Positions 8,964-17,711 of a stretch of 64,000 nucleotides of DNA are shown one piece after another (the stretch's first letter is position 1; each line of letters begins with the position of its first letter). Source of the stretch: Paracoccus sediminicola. GTDB lineage: Bacteria; Pseudomonadota; Alphaproteobacteria; Rhodobacterales; Rhodobacteraceae. A model generated the notes under the pieces. The model was not told the origin of the DNA. It did not search any database and was given only the letters and a program-made list of their open reading frames with translations. The stretch lies in the NCBI RefSeq assembly GCF_027912835.1, contig NZ_CP115768.1, positions 558,001-622,000 on the forward strand, written 5' to 3'. The position numbers and the translations under genes are program-made.

Positions 8964-9962
8964 ATGAGAATCTTCATGACTTCGATGGCAGCGCTCGGCG
9001 CGGCCGCGCTGACTTCGCTTGGTGGCGCGGCGCTCGCGCAGGATCAGGACCGCGAGGGCTGGCCGGACAGCTTTACGGTCGGCACGGCGAGCCAGGGCGG
9101 CACCTATTTCGCCTATGGCTCGGGCTGGGCCAATCTGGTTGCCGAAGAACTCGGGATTTCGGGCGGGGCAGAGGTCACCGGCGGTCCGATGCAGAACATG
9201 GCGCTGGTCCATACCGGCGACGCGGCTTTCGGCATGACCACGATGGGTCCGGCGGCGGAGTCGCTGGCCGGCGAGAACCCGATCGCGCCGGGGATGCAGC
9301 TGACCAATGCCTGCGCGATGTTTCCGATGTATCAGACCCCGTTCTCGGTCACCGCGCTGTCCTCGTCGGGCATCGCCTCGGTCGCCGATATCCCGGAGGG
9401 CGCGCGGATCGGCTTCGGCCCGGCGGGCTCGACCTCGGACACGTATTTCCCGCGCTTCATGGATGAGCTGGGCGTCAATTACGAGCGCCGCAATGGCGGT
9501 TGGTCTGATCTCGGCGGGCAGCTTCAGGACGGGCTTCTTGACGTGATCGCCTTCGCGGCCGGCGTGCCGGTTCCGGCGGTCAGCCAGCTCGAGGTGCAGA
9601 CCGATGTGAACATCATCGAGTTCACGGAAGAAGAGCAGAAGCAGATTCTGGACAATTTCCCGGTTTCGGAATTCGAGATCCCGGCGGATACCTATACCAC
9701 GCTGGAAGCCCCGGCGCGCTCGGTCGCGATGTGGAACTTCGCCATCGCCGATTGCAGCCTGCCCGAGAGCTTCGTGAACGCGGTGGTCGATGTGGTGATG
9801 TCGGATAATGAGCGCATGGTGAATATTCACCGCGCCGCCGAAACCACCGTGCCGGAGAACTGGGACAAGAACACCGTCCTGCCCTGGCATCCGGGCGCGG
9901 CCAAGTGGTTCCAGGAGAACGCCGGTGCCGAAATCGCCGAGGACATGATCTACGGCGGCTGA
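8964..9962 (+). CDS. TAXI family TRAP transporter solute-binding protein
   Basis: A 332-residue periplasmic protein. It starts MRIFMTSMAALGAAALTSLG with a signal peptide cleaved around ALA-QDQ. The segment TVGTASQGGTYFAYGSGWA is the TAXI (TRAP-associated extracytoplasmic immunogenic) family signature, and later segments (IGFGPAGSTSDTYFPRF) fit the same family. The ATG at 8964 has AGGAGGAAAAATA upstream, a near-perfect ribosome binding site. Its partner permease follows at 10070. TAXI systems import small organic acids or amino acids such as glutamate using a cation gradient. The ligand here cannot be told. Confidence 0.92.
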   Translation: MRIFMTSMAALGAAALTSLGGAALAQDQDREGWPDSFTVGTASQGGTYFAYGSGWANLVAEELGISGGAEVTGGPMQNMALVHTGDAAFGMTTMGPAAESLAGENPIAPGMQLTNACAMFPMYQTPFSVTALSSSGIASVADIPEGARIGFGPAGSTSDTYFPRFMDELGVNYERRNGGWSDLGGQLQDGLLDVIAFAAGVPVPAVSQLEVQTDVNIIEFTEEEQKQILDNFPVSEFEIPADTYTTLEAPARSVAMWNFAIADCSLPESFVNAVVDVVMSDNERMVNIHRAAETTVPENWDKNTVLPWHPGAAKWFQENAGAEIAEDMIYGG

Positions 9963-9986
9963 TCGCAGGTCTTTCACGACATGACG

Positions 9987-10015
9987 GCGCCGCGCCCGGA
10001 CCGGGTGCGGCGCCT
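9987..10015 (+). terminator. Strong hairpin between TAXI binding-protein and permease genes
   Basis: GGCGCCGCGCCC and GGGTGCGGCGCC form a 12-bp GC-rich stem (one G-T pair) with a GGACC loop, 24 bases after the stop. There is no T tract, so partial termination or 3'-end protection is likelier than full termination. Confidence 0.6.
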
Positions 10016-10069
10016 TGACCAATTCGGTGCCGCCCGCGCTGCGCCACAGAAGAAGCGGAGATGTTCCTT

Positions 10070-12307
10070 ATGACGGAGCAGAGAAACGATCCGATGGATC
10101 TGGCCCTTGCCGATGGCGTCGACGAAGAGGCGATCGAATCCAATCGGCGGATCTTCGAGGGCTGGCGGTTTTACGCGGTCAGCGGGCTGGCAGCCATCTA
10201 TGCGATCTTCCACATGGCGGCGCTGAACGGGCTGTCCATCGCTGAATGGACCGGCATCCGCATCCCGCTTTTGCCGCGTTTCCCGATGGAGACGTGGAAT
10301 TTCCGCATCGTTCACGTGGCGGGTGCGCTGTTCCTGGGCTTTATCCTGTTCGCGTCGACCCGGTTCGATGACGACAAGGAAACCGCCGACACCAGGGCGC
10401 TCGACTGGATCGGCATGGCGCTGATGATTCCGGCGCTCTTCTCGCTGGGGGTGGCGATCTGGTTCGCATTGCAGATCTCTGGCGGGGTGCAATGGACCGG
10501 CATCGACGAAACCATCCGCTTCCGCGAAGTCTGGCTGTATGGCGCGCCGCTGATCGTGGCGACGGTGGGCGGCATCGTGCTGTCCTGGGCGCATCGCCGC
10601 AGACGCGGGCGCATTGCGGTGCCCGATGTGGTGCTGGGCATCTGCGCGGTCGCCGTCGCGGCCTATCTCATCACCATCTACGGCACGCTGATGCGCAACT
10701 CGACCGGCACGCCCTTCGCGCCGGTGGGGATCTCGCTCGCGGCCACGGCGGGCACGCTGCTCATCATGGAGCTGACGCGGCGCGTGGCCGGGCTGGCTTT
10801 GGTCATCATCTCCACGGTGTTCCTCGGCTATGTGTTCTTCGGCCATATGCTGCCCGGCTTCCTGAACTCGCCGCAAATCGGCTGGAAGCGCTTCTTCAGC
10901 CAGGTTTACACCGATGCCGGCATTCTCGGGCCGACCACGGCGGTCAGCTCGACCTATATCATTCTCTTCATCATCTTCGCGGCCTTCCTTCAGGCCTCGA
11001 AGGTGGGGGATTACTTCGTGAACTTCGCCTTTGCCGCAGCCGGCAGGACGCGCGGCGGGCCGGCCAAGGTGGCCATCTTCGCCTCGGGTCTGATGGGAAT
11101 GATCAACGGCACTTCGGCGGGGAACGTGGTGGCGACGGGGTCGCTGACGATCCCGCTGATGAAGAAGGTCGGCTATAAAAAGCAGACCTCTGGCGCGGTC
11201 GAGGCCGCCGCCTCGACCGGCGGTCAGATCATGCCTCCGATCATGGGTGCGGGCGCTTTCATCATGGCCGAGATCACCGGCATTCCCTATACCGAGATCG
11301 CCATCGCCGCGATCATCCCGGCGGTGCTGTATTTCGTCTCGGTCTATTTCATGGTCGATTTCGAGGCCGCGAAGCTGGGCATGCGCGGAATGCGCGACGA
11401 CGAGCTGCCCAAGCTGAAAGCCATGGCCAAGCGCGCCTTCCTGTTCCTGCCCATCGTCATCCTGATCGTGGCGCTGTTCATGGGCTATTCGGTGATCCGC
11501 GCAGGCACGCTGGCGACGGTGGCGGCGGCGGTGGTGAGCTGGCTGACGCCTTACCGGATGGGGCCGCGCTCGGTCGTGAAGGCGTTCGAACTGGCCGGGA
11601 CCATGTCGATCCAGATCATCGCGGTCTGCGCCTGTGCTGGCATCATCGTGGGCGTGATCTCATTGACCGGGGTCGGGGCGCGGTTTTCCAACCTGCTGCT
11701 CGGGCTGGCCGAGGCGTCGCAGCTTCTGGCGCTGTTCTTTGCCATGTGCATCGCGATCCTTCTGGGGATGGGGATGCCGACCACGGCGGCCTATGCGGTG
11801 GCCGCCTCGGTGGTGGCGCCGGGGCTGGTCGAGCTGGGGATTCCGACGCTGACCGCGCATTTCTTCGTGTTCTACTTCGCCGTGCTTTCGGCGATCACCC
11901 CGCCTGTGGCGCTGGCTTCCTATGCCGCTGCGGGGATATCGGGCGCCAACCCTATGGAGACCTCGGTCGCTTCGTTCAAGATCGGCATCGCGGCCTTCAT
12001 CGTGCCATTCATGTTCTTCTATAATTCGGCAATCCTGATGGATGGAAGCTGGCCCGAAGTGATCCGCGCAGGCGCGACGGCGACTTTCGGCGTGTTCCTT
12101 TTATCCGCGGGTGTGCAGGGCTGGTTCCTCGGCGCACGGGCGGTGTGGTTCGTGCGTCTGGCGCTGATCGTGGCGGCGCTGTCGATGATCGAGGGGGGAT
12201 GGGTCACAGATCTGATCGGCCTTGCCATCGCCGCCGGAGCCTATGCGGTGCGCAAGATCTTCCGTCCCGATCCTGACGCCGGTTTCGAAGTCAGAGGCGC
12301 CGACTGA
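10070..12307 (+). CDS. TRAP transporter permease, 4TM/12TM fusion (TAXI type)
   Basis: A 745-residue membrane protein uniting the small (DctQ-like) and large (DctM-like) TRAP subunits, as is standard in TAXI systems. After a short cytoplasmic N-terminus it has more than 15 hydrophobic segments. The conserved large-subunit regions ASGLMGMINGTSAGNVVATG and STGGQIMPPIMGAGAFIMAE fall near residues 345-405. I prefer the ATG at 10070 because GCGGAG lies 9 bases upstream. The in-frame ATG at 10061 directly abuts that same GGAG. It works with the binding protein at 8964. Confidence 0.92.
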   Translation: MTEQRNDPMDLALADGVDEEAIESNRRIFEGWRFYAVSGLAAIYAIFHMAALNGLSIAEWTGIRIPLLPRFPMETWNFRIVHVAGALFLGFILFASTRFDDDKETADTRALDWIGMALMIPALFSLGVAIWFALQISGGVQWTGIDETIRFREVWLYGAPLIVATVGGIVLSWAHRRRRGRIAVPDVVLGICAVAVAAYLITIYGTLMRNSTGTPFAPVGISLAATAGTLLIMELTRRVAGLALVIISTVFLGYVFFGHMLPGFLNSPQIGWKRFFSQVYTDAGILGPTTAVSSTYIILFIIFAAFLQASKVGDYFVNFAFAAAGRTRGGPAKVAIFASGLMGMINGTSAGNVVATGSLTIPLMKKVGYKKQTSGAVEAAASTGGQIMPPIMGAGAFIMAEITGIPYTEIAIAAIIPAVLYFVSVYFMVDFEAAKLGMRGMRDDELPKLKAMAKRAFLFLPIVILIVALFMGYSVIRAGTLATVAAAVVSWLTPYRMGPRSVVKAFELAGTMSIQIIAVCACAGIIVGVISLTGVGARFSNLLLGLAEASQLLALFFAMCIAILLGMGMPTTAAYAVAASVVAPGLVELGIPTLTAHFFVFYFAVLSAITPPVALASYAAAGISGANPMETSVASFKIGIAAFIVPFMFFYNSAILMDGSWPEVIRAGATATFGVFLLSAGVQGWFLGARAVWFVRLALIVAALSMIEGGWVTDLIGLAIAAGAYAVRKIFRPDPDAGFEVRGAD

Positions 12308-12319
12308 TCGCGCTATCTG

Positions 12320-12351
12320 CGCCGGGGCAGGGCCATGCCCGCGCCCCGGCG
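12320..12351. terminator. Bidirectional hairpin between convergent genes
   Basis: CGCCGGGGC and GCCCCGGCG enclose a second stem GGGC-CAT-GCCC. This lies in the 92-base gap between the TAXI permease and the converging araC-type gene. It lacks a T tract on either strand. Confidence 0.5.
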
Positions 12352-12399
12352 GGACCGGAAATCCGTCCCGCCCATCCCGGCGCCGCCTTTGCGCCTGTC

Positions 12400-13356
12400 C
12401 TAAAGGCGGCTCGGCGCGACCCCGTATTGTTTGCGGAACAGACGCGAAAACTCGCTGGAGCTGGAAAACCCCGATGCCATCGCGATCTCGGTCATCGAGC
12501 GTCGCCCGCCGCCATGCATGATCATCCCGCGCGCCGATTCCAGCCGTCGCAAGCGCACACGTTCCATCACCGAAGGGCCGTCGGCGAATATCTTGTAAAG
12601 ATAGCTGCGCGAGATGCGGCACGCCTCGGCGATCCGCAGCGGGGTCAGGCCCGGATCGCGGAAACCGGCATCGATGAAGGCCAGCACCCGCGCCTGCGCC
12701 GCCTGCACGGCGATGCTGTCATCGGACATGCTGTCGCCCGAGGTCAGAAAAAAGGCCACCGTCTCCAGCATCTGATTGGTCATGAAACCGATGGTGCGCT
12801 CATCGGCTTCGTCCCCGGTGTCGAGCAATTCGAAGATCAGCCGTTTCATCATGTGAAAGATCGCATCCGGCCGGACCACCGCGCGCGACAGAATGCCGGA
12901 ATTCGGTCCCAGCCGGTGTTCGAGCGCGCTGACGGGGATCTTGAGGTTGAAGGTCGAATAATCCTTCTGCACGCGCAGCTTTGCCGACATGCCGTTATTC
13001 AGCAAATAGGCGTTTTGCGGCAGAAGCTGTTCGATCCTCTCGCCGATCTGACACAGGGCCGCGCCGCTTTCGGGAAAGCTGAGCGAAAAGAACGGTTCTT
13101 CATTGCTGTGACGGCTGTGGGATTTCTCGAATTGCTGATTGCCGAACTCGATCCGGTTGAAGGTCAGATCGCCCACCTTGCGGCTGTAAAGGCTGCCCGA
13201 GATATTCCCGTCGGTCACCGGCCTGACATTCAGCGGGCCCCAGACGCCGCTGAATACGCTGCGCCAATGATCGCCGGCATCGCCGGGCTGCGCATCGGCA
13301 GATCTGCCGATCAGCGGAAGCTTTGGATTGGCGAAATTGCTGGTCCTGGCGTTCAT
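12400..13356 (-). CDS. AraC family transcriptional regulator
   Basis: A 318-residue regulator. The N-terminal 200 residues resemble the AraC-binding-like domain with a cupin-type fold (FNRIEFGNQQFEKSHSRHSN). The C-terminal 100 residues hold the two helix-turn-helix motifs, with LRIAEACRISRSYLYKIFAD and the AraC signature MASGFSSSSEFSRLFRKQYG ending at the C-terminus. It diverges from the TRAP/serine hydrolase/dehydrogenase operon starting at 13506 and converges on the TAXI permease. The divergent operon is therefore the likely target. The inducer is unknown. Confidence 0.92.
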   Translation of the reverse strand: MNARTSNFANPKLPLIGRSADAQPGDAGDHWRSVFSGVWGPLNVRPVTDGNISGSLYSRKVGDLTFNRIEFGNQQFEKSHSRHSNEEPFFSLSFPESGAALCQIGERIEQLLPQNAYLLNNGMSAKLRVQKDYSTFNLKIPVSALEHRLGPNSGILSRAVVRPDAIFHMMKRLIFELLDTGDEADERTIGFMTNQMLETVAFFLTSGDSMSDDSIAVQAAQARVLAFIDAGFRDPGLTPLRIAEACRISRSYLYKIFADGPSVMERVRLRRLESARGMIMHGGGRRSMTEIAMASGFSSSSEFSRLFRKQYGVAPSRL

Positions 13357-13505
13357 GGCCGTGAGCTCATTGCGACACGGTGGACGGTATCACAAAATTT
13401 CGTGGCGCCAAGCAAAAGCCAGCTGCGGAATTCCGATTAGAGTATTCTGAAGAAGATCAGGTCGTGGGGAGGCCGGCGCCCGGCAGACAAACAGGGAAGA
13501 GGATC

Positions 13506-14507
13506 ATGAAATATCGCATCACGGCGGGACTGCTGGGCAGCACCGCGTTCGGCGCGGCGCAAGCGCAGGATCAGAGCTATGAGTGGACGCTGGCCTATCT
13601 GTCGGTGAAGGGCACGATCTACGAAGAGGTGGCGCTGGCGATCCCCGATCGCATCGCCGAGGCAACGGATGGGCAGGTTCAGATCACTGCGACATCCTCG
13701 CTGGTCGCGGGCGACCGGCTGCTGGAAAGCGTCCGCGACGGGCTCGTGCAGCTCAGCATGCCGCTGACCGGCTATTACACCGGCACCCAGCCGATGTTCA
13801 CCGTGCCGAGCCTGCCGGGCTATTCCGAGAGCTATGACGACCTGCTGGCCCTGTCGCAAAGCGATTACGGCGACCAGCTGCGCGCCATCTATACCGAGGA
13901 TTACAACGCCACCGAGATCCTGGAGACGGCCTTCTGTCCGCAGACGCTGTTTTCGACCAAGCCGATCACCACGCTGGAAGAATGGGAGGGCCGGAAGCTG
14001 CGCGTCAATAATCGCGGCACCGGGCTGATCGGCGACGCGCTCGGCGCGATCACCGTGTCCTTGTCGGCCGCGGAGGTGCTGCCTGCGCTTGAACGCGGGG
14101 TCATCGACGGCGTCATCACCGACACGTGCTGGGCCTATGGTGCGGGGTTCGGCTCGGTCATCACCCATGCCGCGGACTGGCAACTGGGCAAGGTGGTGCC
14201 GTCCCCGGTTCTGGTGAATAACGATGCCTGGGGCGAACTGCCCGAAGAGCTTCGGGCGAAGATCTCTGACGAGTTCGACCGGATCGAGGCGGATTTCGCA
14301 CAGCGCTGGCGCGAACGCACCGAGGAACTGCCCGAGCTCTGGGCCGAGGCCGGTGTGGAATACACCGTTGTCAGCGACGAGGAAAACGCCCGGTTCAATG
14401 CAGAAGAGCTTCAGTCCAAGGTCATCGAGGCCTGGCGCGAGGATATGCAGCGCGCCGGCCTGGATGCGGATTCCGTGCTCGCGACCGCTCGTGCAGCCCT
14501 TGAGTGA
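13506..14507 (+). CDS. TRAP transporter substrate-binding protein, DctP family
   Basis: A 333-residue periplasmic binding protein with a short signal peptide (MKYRITAGLLGSTAFGAAQA). The body includes LEEWEGRKLRVNN, which corresponds to the DctP region whose arginine binds the solute carboxylate. The GVIDGVITDTCWAYGAGF segment corresponds to the family's ERGVVDG region. The start at 13506 follows GGGAAGAGGATC. The DctQM fusion permease begins 17 bases after the stop with no hairpin between them, unlike the other three transporters here. The ligand is probably an organic acid handled by the two downstream enzymes. Confidence 0.9.
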   Translation: MKYRITAGLLGSTAFGAAQAQDQSYEWTLAYLSVKGTIYEEVALAIPDRIAEATDGQVQITATSSLVAGDRLLESVRDGLVQLSMPLTGYYTGTQPMFTVPSLPGYSESYDDLLALSQSDYGDQLRAIYTEDYNATEILETAFCPQTLFSTKPITTLEEWEGRKLRVNNRGTGLIGDALGAITVSLSAAEVLPALERGVIDGVITDTCWAYGAGFGSVITHAADWQLGKVVPSPVLVNNDAWGELPEELRAKISDEFDRIEADFAQRWRERTEELPELWAEAGVEYTVVSDEENARFNAEELQSKVIEAWREDMQRAGLDADSVLATARAALE

Positions 14508-14523
14508 AAAGGTGGTCTCGGTC

Positions 14524-16557
14524 ATGGAAGAGTCGCCGGGGCCGGAGACGGTCCCGGCGACTGCCCCGGCGGCGGCTGGCGGGGCGGGCACGCTTGCCGG
14601 TCAGGTGGCTGTGGTGTCGCGCGGTCTTGGAATGCTGGCCGTGATGGCGATGCTGATCTCGGTGAACTACGAGGTGATCGCGCGCAGCTTTTTCGGCCAT
14701 GCGACGGTCTGGGTCACCGAGGTGTCGACCTATCTGGTCGTGGCGATCACGTTCATCGGCGCGGGTTTCGTGGTCAGCCGCGACAGCAATGTGCGCGTTG
14801 ACCTTCTGATCGGACGGCTTGCCCCGGCGCGACAGCGCGCGGTGATCTCGGCGCTGAACTGGATTTCTGTTTTCGTCGCGCTGATCGTGCTGTGGCGCTT
14901 TTCGGCCTTCTGGTCCGAGAGCCTTGAGAGCGGCACCCGAAGCTGGAGCCTGATGAACACACCGCTCTGGATCCCGCAGCTTGCCGTGATGCTGGGCCTT
15001 GCGGGAATGATCGTCGCGCTGATCGGCACGGCTGGCGGAGGCCTCGCCGCGCGGGCACCGGCCTGGCTTGCGCTTCTGCTGGCCGGGCTGAGCGGCACCG
15101 GCCTGCTGGAGCCGGGTTGGTCGGCCACGGCTCACATCGCGATCTTCGGTGCGCTGGTGTTTATCTCTGCCGCGCTGGCCGGAGGCGTCCGGACGGTTTT
15201 GCCCATCGCCACGATCATCCCTCCCGTGGCGGTCTGGTTCGTCCTGACGCAGGATGCCGGTCTGACGGCGAAATCTCTGTCGCTGATCGGCATCCTTTTC
15301 CTGCTGTTGCTGGCTGGTCTGCCGGTCGTCTTCACGCTGATGAGCATCGGTGTCTTGTCGATGATCTTCTGGCTGCCCCCGGTGACGCTCAATGCGATCG
15401 GCGAACGAAGCTGGAGCGCGATCAACAGCTTCGAGCTGGCGGCGATTCCGATGTTCGTGCTGATGGGCGCGATCCTCGTGCGCAGCAATGCCTCGACCGA
15501 GATGTTCGCCGCGGCCAGAACGGCGATGGGCCGGCTGCGCGGCGGGCTGGCCTATGCCTCGATCCTCGCCTCGGGCATCTTTGCCGCCGTATCGGGTTCG
15601 AGCCTCGCCACCGCCGCGACGATGGGCCGGGTCGCCGGGCCCGAAATGATGCGCGAGGGATACAAGCCGGGACTGGGATACGGCGTACTGGCAGCGGGCG
15701 GAACGCTCGGCATCCTGATCCCGCCCAGCATCGCGATGATCGTCTATGGTCCCATGGCCGGGGTGCCGGTAACGCAGCTATTCATGGCGGGGATCATCCC
15801 CGGTCTGCTGATGATCGCAGCCTTTTCGGTTCTGGTGCTGCTTTGGTCGCTGATCGATCCAGATGCCGCGCCGCGCGGTCAGGCCGCGACCCTGACCGAG
15901 AAACTCGCGGCCATGCGGGGCGTGGTGCCGTTCCTCGTGCTGATGGTGATGGTGCTCGGATCGCTCTATGCCGGGATCGCGACGCCGACCGAGGCCGGTG
16001 CGGTCGGCGTCCTGGGCGCGCTGCTGATCAGCTTTTTCCGGCGCATGCTGAGCTTTGGCGCCTTGATGGCAGCCCTTGAAGAGACCGTGCTGACGACCTC
16101 GTTCCTGCTGATGATCGCGGTGGGCGCTTCTCTGATGGGGTTCGCGGTGGACTTCCTGTCCATGCCGCAGGCTCTGGTTGGTCTGATCGACCAAATGTCA
16201 CTATCGGATATCGGGCTGTTTCTGGCCATCGTGCTGCTTTATCTGGTGCTCGGCATGTTCGTCGAGCCGATCAGCATGGTGCTGATGACGCTGCCGATCA
16301 TCCTGCCGGTCATCGGGGCGGCAGGCTGGGACCCGCTATGGTTCGGCATCGTGCTGGTGATGCTGGTCGAGATCGGACTGATCACGCCCCCGGTCGGCAT
16401 GATCCTTTATGTGCTGTCGGGCGTGGCCGGGCGCGAGGCGTCTCTCGGGCAGATCTCGACAGGGACACTGCCCTTCGTGGCGGCGTTTCTGGCCATGATA
16501 CTGCTTTTCTTCGCGCTGCCGCAGATCGTCACATTCCTGCCCTCGGTGATGCAATGA
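14524..16557 (+). CDS. TRAP transporter fused DctQ-DctM permease
   Basis: A 677-residue membrane protein. Residues 35-170 resemble the four-helix DctQ subunit, including VTEVSTYLVVAITFIGAGF and NVRVDLLIGRL. Residues 245-670 are DctM-like, with ASGIFAAVSGSSLATAATMG and LAAGGTLGILIPPSIAMIVY. Two extra helices link the halves. The start at 14524 has AAGGTGG 8 bases upstream, and an in-frame GTG at 14512 is possible. Its stop overlaps the next gene's start as ATGA. Fused permeases are well known in TRAP systems, although three-gene DctPQM systems such as the one at 19146 are more usual. Confidence 0.9.
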   Translation: MEESPGPETVPATAPAAAGGAGTLAGQVAVVSRGLGMLAVMAMLISVNYEVIARSFFGHATVWVTEVSTYLVVAITFIGAGFVVSRDSNVRVDLLIGRLAPARQRAVISALNWISVFVALIVLWRFSAFWSESLESGTRSWSLMNTPLWIPQLAVMLGLAGMIVALIGTAGGGLAARAPAWLALLLAGLSGTGLLEPGWSATAHIAIFGALVFISAALAGGVRTVLPIATIIPPVAVWFVLTQDAGLTAKSLSLIGILFLLLLAGLPVVFTLMSIGVLSMIFWLPPVTLNAIGERSWSAINSFELAAIPMFVLMGAILVRSNASTEMFAAARTAMGRLRGGLAYASILASGIFAAVSGSSLATAATMGRVAGPEMMREGYKPGLGYGVLAAGGTLGILIPPSIAMIVYGPMAGVPVTQLFMAGIIPGLLMIAAFSVLVLLWSLIDPDAAPRGQAATLTEKLAAMRGVVPFLVLMVMVLGSLYAGIATPTEAGAVGVLGALLISFFRRMLSFGALMAALEETVLTTSFLLMIAVGASLMGFAVDFLSMPQALVGLIDQMSLSDIGLFLAIVLLYLVLGMFVEPISMVLMTLPIILPVIGAAGWDPLWFGIVLVMLVEIGLITPPVGMILYVLSGVAGREASLGQISTGTLPFVAAFLAMILLFFALPQIVTFLPSVMQ

Positions 16558-17708
16558 GCGCGCGGGGCGCTTTCGATTCCCGGCCGGTCGAAGACTGGCT
16601 CGCGCAGGAGCGTGAGGCGGGGCGGCTGCGGGCCGGATCGCTTGCCGTGATGCGGGGCGGTGGCATCGTTCACCAGACAGATTTCGGCACGCTTTCCGGG
16701 CCGGGATCGGACGAGGTGTCGCAGGATACCGCCTTCTGGATCGCCTCGATGACCAAGCCCATCGTATCGGTCGCGGCGATGTCGCTGATCGCGCAGGGGC
16801 GGCTTTCGCGCGGTGATCCGGTGTCGCGCTTCGTGCCGGGCTTCGGTGCGGCGGGGGTCAGCGACGGGCAGGGCGGGACGCGTCCGCTTGAGCGGGCGGT
16901 CAGCGTGCATCACTTGATGACGCATCTTTCGGGTCTGACATATGGTGTCTTTGGCGACACGGATGTGCACCGGGCCTATAAGGCGCATCGCGTCTTCGAT
17001 TATGCTGCCGACAACCGGCTGATGGTCGAGCGGTTGACGCGGATCCCGCTTTTGCACCAGCCCGGCACCGTTTTCGAATATGGCATGTCAACGGATATGC
17101 TGGGGCGCGTGATCGAGGTGGTGACGGGACGGCCTCTCGACGTTTCGCTGCAAGAGATCGTGCTGGGCCCGCTGGGGATGACGCGGACCGGGTTCCGCCC
17201 CGATCCCGCGCGCACGGCGGCGCTGCCGCAGTCGCAGGTCTGCGACGCGCTGGCCCCGCCGCTGTCGTCAGAAGAGCGGTGGTGCTCGGGCGGGGCCGGG
17301 ATGTGGTCCACCGCCGCCGACTACCTGAAATTCACCCGGATGCTCGCCGATGGCGGGGCGCTGGCGGGAACGCGGATCCTGTCGGCCGAGGCATTGTCTC
17401 TGATGCTGAGCGATCACCTGCCCGCGAATATCCGCTTTGGCAGCTATACCGCCAATCTCGGCGTCACCGCGCCCTGGCCGAAAACCGGGCTGTGCTTCGG
17501 CCTTGGGCTGGCGGTGCGCAACCAGCGTCGCGCGGCGATTCCCGGCGGGATCGGCGAATTTCTGTGGCCGGGTGTCTCGGGCACGAATTTCTGGGTCGAT
17601 CCCGCTCATGACCTGATCGTCGTATTTCTGACTCATGCGCCAGACCACCGCGTGCAGCATCGCGAAGGGCTGCGCAACGCCGTCTATCGGGGACTTAAGA
17701 AAGGCTGA
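16554..17708 (+). CDS. Serine hydrolase, class C beta-lactamase/esterase (EstB) family
   Basis: A 384-residue protein. The catalytic SxxK motif is SMTK (Ser65, Lys68), and the second motif is YGMS (Tyr176), in place of YxN. The usual C-terminal KTG/HTG appears to be replaced near WPGVSGTNF. There is no signal peptide, so it probably acts in the cytoplasm as an esterase or amidase rather than as a secreted beta-lactamase. The start overlaps the permease stop (ATGA), and the dehydrogenase follows after 3 bases. Inference: it hydrolyses an imported ester, such as an acylated hydroxy acid, whose alcohol product the next enzyme oxidises. Confidence 0.87.
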   Translation: MSARGAFDSRPVEDWLAQEREAGRLRAGSLAVMRGGGIVHQTDFGTLSGPGSDEVSQDTAFWIASMTKPIVSVAAMSLIAQGRLSRGDPVSRFVPGFGAAGVSDGQGGTRPLERAVSVHHLMTHLSGLTYGVFGDTDVHRAYKAHRVFDYAADNRLMVERLTRIPLLHQPGTVFEYGMSTDMLGRVIEVVTGRPLDVSLQEIVLGPLGMTRTGFRPDPARTAALPQSQVCDALAPPLSSEERWCSGGAGMWSTAADYLKFTRMLADGGALAGTRILSAEALSLMLSDHLPANIRFGSYTANLGVTAPWPKTGLCFGLGLAVRNQRRAAIPGGIGEFLWPGVSGTNFWVDPAHDLIVVFLTHAPDHRVQHREGLRNAVYRGLKKG

Positions 17709-17711
17709 TCC

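Noticed and set aside
14224..14523. 100-residue N-terminal extension of the fused TRAP permease
   Set aside because: It overlaps the binding-protein gene in another frame. AAGGTGG and the ATG at 14524 fit a normal start right after that gene's stop.
16554..17708. Calling the serine hydrolase an antibiotic-resistance beta-lactamase
   Set aside because: There is no signal peptide, the motifs are of the esterase type, and it sits in a catabolic operon.
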